This document shows positions 38,409 through 50,118 of a stretch of 64,000 nucleotides of DNA, piece by piece. Each line of letters starts with the position of its first letter. Within the stretch, counting starts at the first letter, position 1. The position numbers and the translations under genes were made by a program. Source of the DNA: Embiotoca jacksoni (Eukaryota > Chordata > Actinopteri > Embiotocidae); the NCBI GenBank assembly GCA_022577435.1, contig JAKOON010000012.1, positions 3,001,001 through 3,065,000 of the forward strand, in the 5' to 3' direction. Below the pieces are notes generated by a model, which ran no database searches, was not told the origin of the DNA, and saw only the letters and a program-made list of their open reading frames with translations.

Positions 38409-41400
38409 CTGGGGTAAATGTAAATGTGGTGCACAGGGCTCACTAACCTGTTGCTACGCACCAACACTGCATGAGCAGCGCTGCTGACGACTGCTGTGTC
38501 GGTAAATCTTGTCTAATCTTCTTAGTCATGCAGTTAGCAGACCAGTCGCATGCGGGCTGCTTAAATTGGTCGAGTTGAGCTTTATATATCAACAATGTGA
38601 ACAAGCCTGCACAAGCAGTGCAACTGTTACCCATGTTCCTGTCTGTCTGTTGGCTCATTGGAGAAATAATACAGAATTTTGAGACTTTACTGCTTTTATT
38701 CTTCGACAATAGAACTCTGTGATCTTCTCACATTACCTCCTTCTTTGACCTTGATCCCACGTGGATGTACTTTTCACGCCTCACCGGTGTTAAATGTGAT
38801 ACGGTCTCCTCTAGTGGACTAATGGGTGTATTACACACTTTGGTGTGATACCTGGCTGGCTAGGCTGTAGCCTCACTTCTCAGCTGTTGTACTGCTTCTG
38901 GTTCTCCCCTGAACCGCTGTCGTAGAGTGCTCCATTATGTCTGCTTATTGCATTAAATTTGAGCAAGTATAAAGAGGATTACTGCTACCTGTGAATGCAG
39001 ATTGTCATTTGGAATATTTTTTTTCTGGTATGGCCTGTGTTTTCAGTCACTATTGAACTTTACTACCACCCACTGGATTTTAAGATGTAAGGCATTTAGT
39101 TGGCTCAATGCAATATATCACTGTATTCATGAAAGTGAAAAATAATTAATGGATCTGCCTCATTATTCAGAAGAGATCCAAAATGCTATGGGTTCTTCCT
39201 TGGCCCATGCTTACACTCTCCCTCAAGGTTTCATAAGAAAATGGGCCTGTACCTTTTCTGTAAATCTGCTGCCAAACAGACAAACAAGCAGGCAAACAAA
39301 CAAAAAAACATAACCTCTTTGGTAGAAGTAACAACATTGGATCTGAAACAAAAAATTAAATTGATTGGGAAATGGTTTTGAATCATTCGTGGATCATGCC
39401 TTGGTGCAATTTCCTCCATTTTCCCAATCAAGTCTTGATTCAAGGAGATTTTTCCAGTTAAACAACTGAAAGTGAAAAAGGAGGCACATTTCTGTCCACA
39501 AACAGTCTGTACCATAGTTACATCAAATGGCTTCTATTACCTATGTTGGTTAGTTTTGTTGTTTGGATATTTTTCCTTCGTTCAAGATTTCTAAGAGAAA
39601 CTATTCAGGCAAAGAATATTTTTCAGTCATATTCGTCAGGATGTGGACATAATCAGTTTAATGAGGAGCATAACAATAACATTGGGTTAAAAATGTAACA
39701 CAGCTAAGATTAATCCACACTAACATTATTGTTCTAGACACACTGTGCAGTATAAAAAAATTACACTGTAAGCCAGGCTTTTATTACACATAACAAAAAT
39801 ACCTTTAAACCTCTAGACCACTGTATTGTGCAAATAATAGATAGCAAATAAAGTTAACTTCTGCAATTATACAATGTTTTGAGAGTTCAATAAACTTTAA
39901 TTTACTGTAAATAAGGCTACATTACCTTGTGTATATTTGCTGGTGGTCAGAGAGAGGATAATTCCAAAGATGTTTGTCCAGCTTTAATCATTGCATTATA
40001 CATTTCTTTCTCTGGAAATCAAGTGGGAAAGGGGACAGCATTTTTTCACTGGTTATTCTGATGATTATATAGTACAAGTGTCTTATGTTTCAAAGTAAAG
40101 CCTGGCATTCAAGTGAAATGCGAGCCCTCGGGCTATCTCTACATGGTTAATTGTTGTGCTTGAATAGATTATACATCAGTTCAGCCGATAGACTATTTAG
40201 GCCTGCATTCAGAGACATAGAAATACCTTCATCTCACATTTGCAAGCAAACAAACGGTTCACAGCTTTGGACAATGACAATGATATGCAATTATCTACAA
40301 CTGTAAGCTCTACACAGTCACTCCTTTATCTGAGCTTTCAGCATGCTGGCTATCAGTCAAATTTAGTTTTTGAGGACATTTTGGAATGCAAATGACATGA
40401 TGATATGGGATACTTACATAATGATACTTAGCAAAATGATTTGTATATTTGGGCAAATATAAAGATATGGAGCAGCTCCTAATTAGTGTGTGTGTATATT
40501 AGTCATGGAAAAGGGTCCAACAACTGTCAGAGCAGCCTTTACTAAAATGACTTGTTGATCACTCTAAGTGTGCAACCGTATGTAAATGTTTTTGTAAGCC
40601 AGGAAATAATGTCTAGTATGTATGAATATGCGCATACAGTATAATGGGTCTGTCTGTGTAATTTTAATGTGCATGTGCAGGCTGTAAAAACAAATGAATA
40701 GCTAAACATTCAGAATCATTTTCACTGACCACTTTATGTAGACAGGATATCCTTACTTTTCTTTCCAATTGTTGGAGAAGTTATTGATAAAATAAATAGT
40801 TTGGTACCTAACGGTTGTAAATTGCATTGGCACAGAGGCACTAAATATTAATAGTTAATTTCTATGTCCTCTTAGTGTGAAAACTCTGTTGTTACTGTAA
40901 CATCGCATACACAATAAGTTGGCACTGTTTTGATAAACAAAATTATAAATTTAATCTCCTGTTCTGCTGCATTAGCTTTTTTATTTAAACTGTCCATTAT
41001 GAGTTTGACAGTGTTATAGGAGTGCAGTGTTACATTTTTAAGGGAACTTTTTATGAAGGGATGTCATCACAGCCAGTACAGACAAGAGGACAAATTACAG
41101 CCACTGACTGCTCTTTCAGTGTATGGACATGTCACTATTGAAAAAAAATGTACTTGTCATTGAATGAAATCTTACAGTAGGCAGTTTTAAAACTGTTGTT
41201 TTGCCTCACTTAAAAACAATAATAATTATCCATGCAGTGTTTATCAAAATAATTTAGAATTCATTAAATAACCATCAAACTCCTGCACATCTGAGAGAGT
41301 ACTTTGAATTATTCATACCCAGTAGACAGAATTTTATGTGTTTTTAATGCAGCTGCTATGAAAAAGGGAAGGACTTCTGTCACCTGAATTGCGCAAGTCC

Positions 41401-42130
41401 CTTTTGTGTCGTGCCCAAGAATTCTACGTTCTTTTGGCCACAAAGAGGTAATTGTAGTGTGTGGGGGCTTTATGGCTGGCAGAGAGAGGGGCTCTGATTT
41501 CACATTGTGTTGAACAGAAACCAGGAGGCTCCCTATACAATCACCCCACAGGGCCCTGAAATCTCACCTGTACTCTTATAGACTAGCAAAGGCTTAATCC
41601 AGTTATTTCAGTAAATCTTTAAATGCTGGTTGCACAGTTTTAATTAACCTTCATCAGAGCCACCCAACACTGTACAGTACTGTAATGTAATATCTTCTTT
41701 TGTAGTGGACTGACACAGCAAAATGGTATTCAAAGATGTTTTGACAGCGCAATGTAGAAAAGGTAAAATATTTACCAGTTATGTCAAGTTGTTTTGATAA
41801 ATGTCTGACTTTTTAAAAATGTTTTGATGCAATTACACTGAATAAGAGTTTGAATAACACACATAACGTGATCTCTCAAGTGGACCACATTCAGGTCTTC
41901 ATCAAAACTTGTAACCAGTCATGAAGGGGTATGAAACAACAATTGTAACATATCTTGTTTTACCTTAACAGGCTCACTGTAAAAATACCCTAATTAGCTT
42001 TAACCTGAAGTCATTATCAATTCTTGGGCATTTTTAGACCCTCCCAGCAACAGCAGGCTTTTAGTCTCCTCCTCTCACCTCAATGTAGTTGTACAGATGA
42101 GAGTTTCCACTTATTAGGTTGCCAACAGTG
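38409..42130. other. Spacer; 5' exons of the CAP-Gly gene were not identified
   Basis: A donor-like AACAG|GTTAGT on the minus strand near 38,450 could close an upstream exon, but none of its frames both stays open and joins in phase to 38,408. From about 39,000 to 42,000 the DNA is AT-rich and holds nothing I recognise. Confidence 0.4.
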
Positions 42131-42240
42131 CTGTCAGCAGGAAGCGAAGGGGGGAGGTGACAGAGAGCAATAGAGAATACAGAGAGTGAGCTCATTCACT
42201 TCAACTACAGCTGACAAAAAACATGCACACTGCACAACAG
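42130..42240 (+). promoter_or_regulatory. Probable first exon and promoter region of the mucin/Ly6-like gene
   Basis: A purine-rich stretch with AGGAAG (ETS-like) runs into an exon that ends CAACAG|GTGAGA at 42,240. An ATG at 42,223 with A at -3 is in phase with the next exon. No TATA box is obvious; the transcription start is not resolved. Confidence 0.4.
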
Positions 42241-45200
42241 GTGAGAGGACCTTTTTGATTTTAAATGAGCATTATTTAATATCAGCTAAATAGAGCTTTG
42301 ATGTGTAATACGGGGCAGGTTGCAGGTGAACAATAGCGGTGCTAATATAGCCAGCGAAAGATACAGCAGGATGATGTCGTGTACATGTTATGTTTTAAAT
42401 TTTTCCACAACAAAACGCATTTTTCATATGCATTATAAATGCCAAATATTTTGAATACATCATTAACTAAAATGTATTTAGATAAATATGAGTAAATCTT
42501 GACAAGTCACTTCAATTCTATTTTATTTTTTCCATTTCTATATTTTGATAGTATTTACATTTTTGTACACAAACAGTTGTGATAAATTGTCATATTGTTT
42601 TTCTATCTCAAAAACAGTTTGTTGTGTCGTATTTTGATTAGAACAATATTCACAAGCCACTGTCAAATGTTCTGTCTGTAGAATGTCCTTGTTTCTAGAA
42701 ACATGCAGGCTCTTTTTATTTACATTACATTCAGAAAAATAGTCTATTATAAAGATAATGCCTCTTCTGAAATTTCGAACTATTTGCAGCAGGTGATACT
42801 GTTTTTGGTTCCTTTTGTTATTATTTGAACTAGTACAGTAATCAAATCTGATCTGATTTACCAATACAACATGAAGATGTAAATTGGAAGTCTATGAAAG
42901 GAGAACCCCAGGAGGGGGTTATTTGTAACACTGCATCAACAGGTATGTACCTGTTGATGCAGTGTACATCAAACTAAGAAATCTAAACTTCACTTTTTCC
43001 AAATTAAACCCTGCATTTTGACTTGAAAACCAAAATGGCCACTGTTGTTACTCAGTTTCCAGGGTGGAGAGCCCATAGGAGGTCACATTAGGATCCAAGG
43101 GAGAAGGGAAAAAAACAAGCCATGCCTCACAGCGGCTCTCCCGATGGGATTGATCAAGGAACAAACACTTTTTAATTGTGTTCACTGATAAATGACTGCA
43201 AACTGAGTAACTCAAGACATAACTGTGCGTCACTATGCAGAGATAATCTCAGTAGGAATGATCTCATGGGTAAGGGTGACTTGCACTACTAAAACTTGCT
43301 AAAAAAAACAAAACTAAAAAGAAGCTTTTGTTCTATGCCACTAATGTGAGTCACTGTGAGTAAAAATATGAAAAAAGGTAAATCCCAAATTATTAAACTG
43401 CTTGTATTGCGACTCAACAAAACAATTATGAGATCAGTTTCACCAGAACAATTAGAGGATTGTAAAAAGGGGAGACCATAGATGACTTCACTCCCACAGA
43501 TCAAAAGAACTACCCAGGTGGGTTACAAAGGCTGAAAAGGGCTGTAACTCAGAGACCTATGGGTAAATAGTCTGAACCCACATTGCCATCTATCCTAAAG
43601 ACCTTTTGTCAAGAGACTTGTCGTCTTTTCTTAGTTTATTCTACTAGCAGAGATTTGTTGTTATGTCTATGTAAAATATTGTTACATTAAAAGCAGACCA
43701 TCCGGTTGCTATTCAGTCATGTTAATTGTACGTTTACCTAGAATTTGACACGTATTATGTAATTACAGGCCGGACAAAGATCTCTCCCCCTTCCGGGCAG
43801 TGGAATGATGGTCTCTACCACTTTTATAAAAGACACAGGTATGAGTGTGGTTTTTTTTTCTTAAATTTCATGTTATCAGTCTCAAAAGTACAATGCAGAA
43901 TCAGTAAGTTCCACCAACCTTGTCTGTCAAGTAAATTTTAATCCTATCCCCAAATCCTAATGACACAGTTGTCTTTACAGCCTAAATCACCCTCTTTCCT
44001 TAGACTATTATTTTGTATAAGGAAAAATACCCCCAAAAATTATAATGATTAAAAAAAATGTTATGTGGAAAACAGACAAAATAGACCCACAGAGGAGGGG
44101 CCCCTATGCCAGTACAAATAGGCATCAAGTAATAAATCAGAATGACAATATTAACGCTGTCAAAGCACTGGAATATTTTCTTGGTAGGGATTTTGTTGTT
44201 TTTAAATGCAGTACATGTACTAAAATGCATACAGACAAAAGACATAGAGTTACAAGTGTTAGTCAAGAAGTCAAGCAGGTAGAACCACTGAGACTCCACT
44301 GACACTGTCCCTAAATCAAAGATGTCATACTGCTCTGTAATGAATAAAAAGATGATACGTGCGTGTTCATCTTGTAGCTCAGCGTTGAGTATAATTCCAT
44401 ATTATTTAAGCACATCCAGTAGTTCATTCTTAGTTTAGCATGTTAGCATGTTGCTGATGTCTGCTAATTAGCACTGAAACTGATAGCAATATTGTTACAA
44501 ATTAAATCTTAAGTTCATCTAGACGGTGGACATGTATGTGTGTACCAAACTTTAAGGCAATACAATTGATGCAATATTGTCCAAAACCACAAACGACAAT
44601 AACCTTGTACTGGTAGAGCAAAAGTCAGGGGATCACCAAACCGAACATGCACCTTGAAAGTCTGCACTTTGTGGCAATTCATCTAATAGTTGTTGTGTAG
44701 GCTACTTAAGTCTGGACCAAAGTGAATGACACACTGGTAAACATATCTAATAGCCTTTCATTACAAACAAAAGCAATAAAATAATAATATCTTAAATAGA
44801 TGTTCAAAAATCCGTGAAAACTTTGGCAGCTGATCACCAAAGTATAAGAGTCATTCTGTTACCATCATGGTTAATAATGGTTATATGAAAAGTGCCCAGA
44901 TTAACTAAAAAAAAAGCCCACAATTTAAACACGTTTTCCTGTTATGTTTCCCAAAATCCCTCCCTTTACAGGTATTTTGCGCCTCCTCATATTAGGACTA
45001 CTTTTGCCATCAGTATTAGTGTCGGGTCTTAATTCCAGCACCACGGCGCCGCTCCCTAATTCTTCCAATACTAGTGCCTCCACTTCGAACACAACAGACC
45101 GCACCAACACATCCACAGCTATACCAGCGACCAAAACCACCATGCAGACCCCCACAGCATTCAGTACCCAAGAAGCCTCAAACACACAGCCCCTCAACAC

Positions 45201-48089
45201 CATCTCTGTAAGCATAGCAAGTACTGCGCAGACCTCCACCTCCGGGGCTACAACAACCTCAGCTTTCACCCAACCCTCCATGATGACCACAGACAGTGCA
45301 ACGACCACCTCCATCACCCAGTCCACCATATCCACCCCTTCTGGAGGTACTTTAATCACCACCACCTATTCTCCCACAACCAGAGGGTCACCAACCAAAA
45401 CACAGTCTGGCATCAGCCCAACAGACATAGCCAATTCTGCATCTTCAATTCCTATGATATCTTTGAATTCAGTCAGTGCTACTAATACAGGAACTTTGCC
45501 CCCTCTGCAGTAGGTTCAGCAACCAAGTCCAAGTCCAGCACCACAATGACAGCCTCAAGTTCGTCTTCCTCCATGTCTTCAGGCTCTGGTTCCTTAACTT
45601 CGATGATGTACACCAGTCAGTCATCCAACTCCATTGGTATGGTTTGTTTTATCACGGAATAAAATGCTTCAGTTAACTACTCAGGCTTAATTTTACCTTG
45701 CAAATCAAAGTTCAATTATTAATACATGTTATATTTTGTCTTTGCACATCCAATAATGACCACTTCAAGGAACCACTATGCCAAACCCAACTTCAATGAG
45801 CATGGTAAGTCCACCTTAGTGGAGAGAAGTATATTCTTGTGTTGGCTTTTAGCCTTATCTCTCCTTCCTCTTTATCCCTTTAGCCTCTCATCTTTATCAT
45901 GTGGTTCTCACCTCTCTCAAACACAGATATACTGCCCTTCATTCACCTGTAACTACTCTGAGTGCTACTCCATGTACACCAGTCAGAATACCACGTTATG
46001 CACTGCTGGTGACAGTTGTCAGGTAAGGAGGCAAATGACACCCACAATCCCTTATAAACCATCTAATGAAACCATTCAATGAATTGTCTTAAATTATAAT
46101 AACATGTCTAAATGTATTATAACCTCTTGCATGTGTTGACATGTAGATACAGCAAAATATGAGTCAAATGCTATACTGTGTTAGTAATTGATAGAAGCAA
46201 CTGTGATGTTCGATATTATTTTCAAAATTAGGGAAGAAAAAAAGGCAATTAAACCTTTCTTCTCATATCATCTCTTCAATGTATCAGCTATTCAGGCAGA
46301 CAGATATGTGCTACAATGCCAGCTGCAGCACCTATTGCACTGATAAATGCCTCAACACCACTCAGACCAACTGCTCAGTGAAGTGTTGTAACTCTACTGG
46401 CTGCCTCAATGACACTTTTGCATCAATGATGATGATGACCACAGGTAAAGAGATCCATCTTACCCATTCTTAACCTCTTTATTTAATGACTGTCATAAAT
46501 GTTCGATTTATTTTACCATCCTCATATTGTCCTTACAAATTATTGCATTTCATGACATCTTATGAGCCACGACTGCATGTTCACAGGTGTGCACTTTTAC
46601 TCTTATAAGCTTGCAATTAAAAAAAAAAAAAAAGTTTTTACTTTTACTCACATAATTTTAGTTAATGCAACGACAACAACAACCACACCAGTCCCAACAA
46701 CTACCGCCAGTCAACCAACAACAGCAGACAATGTAAGGATAAAAGGCTGCATGTGTGAGTGTGTCCTGGCATGCTTTAGGCTAGAAGGCTATTGTGTGTA
46801 TCAAAAATTCAACTCACTCTCTTTTTTCCCCCCAATCATGTTGTCTTAGATGACATTTTGTCTTTGTTTCTGAACAATTATTTGTACACTTTATTGACTA
46901 CTCACCAATTTAGAGTGATTATATTAACTGCCTGCCAACGATTTACCATTTTATTGGAGTATAGAGCAAGATAACAGTCTGTCCAGCAGTGTAAAGTGGG
47001 CTTGGTGTGAGATCAGTATCATCCTTTCTTCTGTGGTGTTTTTTCAGGGATACAAATGCCATTATGGGATGTGTATTGGCAACGATTGCTACACAAGTTT
47101 TAAAAATGCAGCGCTCCAAACGTGCTTGCCCTCACAGCCACACTGTCAGGTGAGAACTGCCAAAAAAATGATGCTTCAAATGCAACAATTTCAACACAAA
47201 TGTCACCACTTCAATAATGTTCATGCAGTTCTTGCAACAATTAATATCATAGTAATACATTTTAGATTCACTAAAATGGTTGATCTTGTTGAGTTTTGGC
47301 TCAGTTTGTGTCTTTTGAAGAGTTTCTACTGTTTTGACTCCAAATGCATGTTATCATTGTTTCGGCACAAACTCAGCTCTCAGTTTGTTGTCATTTTTTA
47401 AATTTAACAAAATGTATACAAGAAAAATTATCCGGGGTTGTAATAATGTAAGTAAGAATCATTCAAAATGGTATTATAGAACAGTTTAAAGTTGTAAAAG
47501 ATGTGGTTTCACTATTTATACAAATAAGTATATCTGTAATACAGTGTATTTACTAGTATTGTGTTTTTTTTTACCAATTTTGTGGCATTTCCATTGAAAT
47601 TGTCTCAATGGCAACGTAAATGCCTGAAAATATTTATGATACATAATGTATAATAGGCCTAGTATTCTCTCGGAAAAAGAGCAAGGCTCCACATAATACA
47701 TTAAAAAAGTTATGTTACATAAACAAAAATGCTCAGAGTATTGAAAGATGAATTAACAGACTTTAAACAAGATTTAAATATGTCAGTCTCCCATTTAGAC
47801 AGTGGTGAACTTTGCTCACTTGCTAATGTCTTTGCAGCTGAAAAAGGAGACCCAAGATTCCACCTTCAAGTGGACATCAGGTTGCACCAACTGCACTGGT
47901 TATACTGCATGTAAGGCTACCACAAACCCTCCATGTCATCTGGAGTGCTGCAACGCCACCATGACCTCATCTTGCCTGTGGTTGAATGGCACAATGAATG
48001 TTCCCTCTTTTGCCACAAGAGGTCCTTGTTTTCACACAGAATTAATTGCTTCCTTGCTTTGCCTGCTTGCCATCACTTTGCTGCTGTGA
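42223..48089 (+). CDS. Predicted GPI-anchored mucin-like glycoprotein with two Ly6/uPAR-like Cys modules
   Basis: Unrecognised gene; role unknown, probably outer cell surface. Exons: 42,223-42,240, 43,769-43,838, 44,972-45,346, 45,511-45,636, 45,770-45,804, 45,927-46,022, 46,288-46,444, 46,662-46,732, 47,048-47,149, 47,838-48,089; every junction is phase-consistent, giving about 433 residues. A hydrophobic signal (ILRLLILGLLLPSVLVSG) precedes roughly 170 Ser/Thr-rich residues suited to O-glycosylation. Two cysteine modules follow, separated by a Thr-rich linker (TTTTTTPVPTTT). Each spans two exons and ends in a CCN motif (KCCNSTGC, ECCNATMTSSC), as in Ly6/uPAR domains, and is rich in N-glycosylation sequons. 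The C-terminus is a hydrophobic tail (LIASLLCLLAITLLL) right before the stop, typical of GPI attachment. Starting instead at ATGATG (43,805/43,808) gives about 415 residues and a more usual signal peptide. Family assignment is inference. Confidence 0.7.
42928..42965. repeat. Perfect inverted repeat, 18-base arms, 2-base centre
   Basis: Arm ACACTGCATCAACAGGTA (42,928-42,945) is exactly complementary to TACCTGTTGATGCAGTGT (42,948-42,965). It lies in the first intron of the mucin/Ly6-like gene. Confidence 0.97.
44385..44725 (+). repeat. MITE-like dispersed repeat in intron
   Basis: It has TTTAGCATGTTAGCATGTTG, GTGTACCAAACTTTAAGGCA and AAAGTCAGGGGATCACCAAA, recognisable parts of a very common percomorph repeat, possibly the same family as 34,735-34,930. 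It lies between the second and third exons of the mucin/Ly6-like gene. Confidence 0.55.
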
Positions 48090-48985
48090 GTGACTGACTG
48101 TGCTCAGCTGCTGTGTGGGTCTTTAGGTAACCAGAGCTTTCTGCAACTCCCAGTCCCTCCAAATACAAACTTAGCAGTGGAGAGCTTAACACTACTTCAT
48201 TTTCAGCCATGTATCTTGCTGACGGAAATATAAGAAGCATCAGTGACAATGTTGATTTTGTTTCTTGTTTTCTTAAACTTCTCAAACACACTTAATGTCT
48301 GTTTCAAGACCAATAGACAATGGCTTTGAACAGTATTTCTAAATGGAAAAATAATATCCATTTCAGGAACCAAGAAAACTCAGTCCTCGTATCAGTTCAC
48401 ATTTCGGGTCCAAATCACCTTTATCACATTGATATACTGAAACAAACTCAAATAATTTTAATTCGCTAAATTCTTTGTAATTTGTGTAAGGAATGATCTT
48501 GCCCATTTATTGTCGTTGATTTCAGGTTCTGTTTTTGTAAAGGGAAAAAAAGGGTTTTTTTTATGCTTGCGGTCCCACTTTTAACTGTTTCTAGACTCAT
48601 TTTCATTTTGAATGGGTGAGTGAGCCTAAGCGCAACCTTTCTGCTGACATAAATGTTTTATAATGAAAACCGTCTAGATTATGACCCGTTCAAGTCGTTG
48701 TGAGAGTAATGCAGTTGTAACTCCATATGCACTTTATGAAACATAAATGTTGAGCTGATACAGGGAGTTGTGAGGGTTTGTTGAAGCATTTCTGTAGATG
48801 TAACCTTAAAATACTGTGCGTTGGATGTCTATACTGTGTGGTTTACAAAGTATATTTTATGGTACAATGGTGTCATGTAAATGTTAAATGAAATCAGAAA
48901 TATTTCAATTTTATTCTAGTTTTGTGATGTACAAATAGGATGATTGTGTTAAAATTAAATAAATAAATCTATCTGAAGAAGTAAT
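48090..48985 (+). promoter_or_regulatory. 3' UTR and poly(A) signals of the mucin/Ly6-like gene
   Basis: No open frame continues after the TGA at 48,087-48,089. Two overlapping AATAAA signals lie at 48,958 and 48,962, so cleavage is expected near 48,980. Extent is estimated from the signals only. Confidence 0.5.
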
Positions 48986-49780
48986 TTGATTCAGTTTTAT
49001 CTTTAGCGCCGGATAAAAGGAATATATTTCTTGGGGTTTCGTTTTCACAACATCTCCAGTAGAATGTTTTGTCATATACAGTGCATATAGTCCTGTAAAT
49101 TTATTTTTGTATCGCCCAAAAAATAGGGTCATTTTTCTGTAGAAAGACCACTTTTACTGTTGATCATTTCTGTACATTTGCTGGTGACACTTTTGTGCTT
49201 TTATTCAGTAGAGATATGAGTTGGGGTATTTATTGGAACAGAGTATCCTTAGTGGTATTGGTACTTTTATTTAGGTAAAGGGCCCGAATCCTTCCACTTG
49301 CAGCACTATCTTAAATACAAAGGTAATTTAAAAACAGAGCACTGTTTTAATACTGTACAAAGTGTTCTGCTTCGTGTGTATGGTAATCACACTTCTTTAA
49401 AAACGAATTTAAGAGAATTGTGTGAAGATTGTTCAGGCTGCCATGTGTTGTTTTTAATTAGAATATATTTTGTTATCACTTTTTCAACCACCCAAATATT
49501 AATGTCAGATTCTGCCCAAGAAATCCAGTAACAGTCAGGCCAATGGTCGATGCCAAAATTAAGTCAAAAAGATCTAGGCTAAAATACTTCAGTTTGATGT
49601 CTGTCCCCAGGTTTTTGGTCAGTTGCAAATCAAAAAAAAGTTCACTACAACAACACAGACCCAGAAATGTATTACAGATAGCTTTCCCCTCACGCAAAAG
49701 GACACTTAAGGCTGATTGATCAGGTAACTTCCTCGAAAGCTTTGATACAACTTTGTAGGAGCAGGGATATGGGTCTATTG
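48986..49780. other. Intergenic spacer upstream of inpp5b
   Basis: AT-rich DNA with no supported exon or repeat. Confidence 0.4.
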
Positions 49781-49789
49781 CAGGACATA

Positions 49790-50118
49790 ATCCTCTTTGG
49801 GTCTCTCGCCTGAGGCTTAATCCAAAACAGGCTGAGTTGATGACAGCCCAGGAGTTACGTCACTCCGGGTGCACAGAGCGATCCTGAATCAGTGCGTGGC
49901 AGACTGGATCGGGCTGGGCCAGCAGCGGAGGAAGAAGAAAACATCTGGATCGAAAAGGAATAATGTCGGATTACCCGGAGCCCCTGCATTGTCTCTCGTC
50001 CTGCTGTACTCTTTGCTTCCCCGTCAGAGAGAAATAACTGGGCTAGTCGAAAGTCCTCCGTGTGTTTTCGTCTGGGAATAGTGGAGCAGAAGTTGTCACC
50101 CTAAAAAACGTCTTTACC
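49790..50118 (+). promoter_or_regulatory. inpp5b: inpp5b promoter and 5' UTR
   Basis: A GC- and CpG-enriched island in AT-rich surroundings, ending at the start codon. TTACGTCA at 49,855-49,862, one base from the consensus CRE/ATF palindrome, lies about 257 bases upstream of the ATG. The transcription start is not resolved. Confidence 0.55.

Noticed and set aside
38443..38709. 88-codon minus-strand frame upstream of the CAP-Gly exons as a first coding exon
   Set aside because: Its donor leaves a phase that does not match the next exon, and the peptide is not convincing.
44925..45365. 146-codon open frame on the minus strand, Val-rich
   Set aside because: It is the complement of the Ser/Thr-rich mucin exon; its composition follows from the ACC/ACA-rich sense strand.
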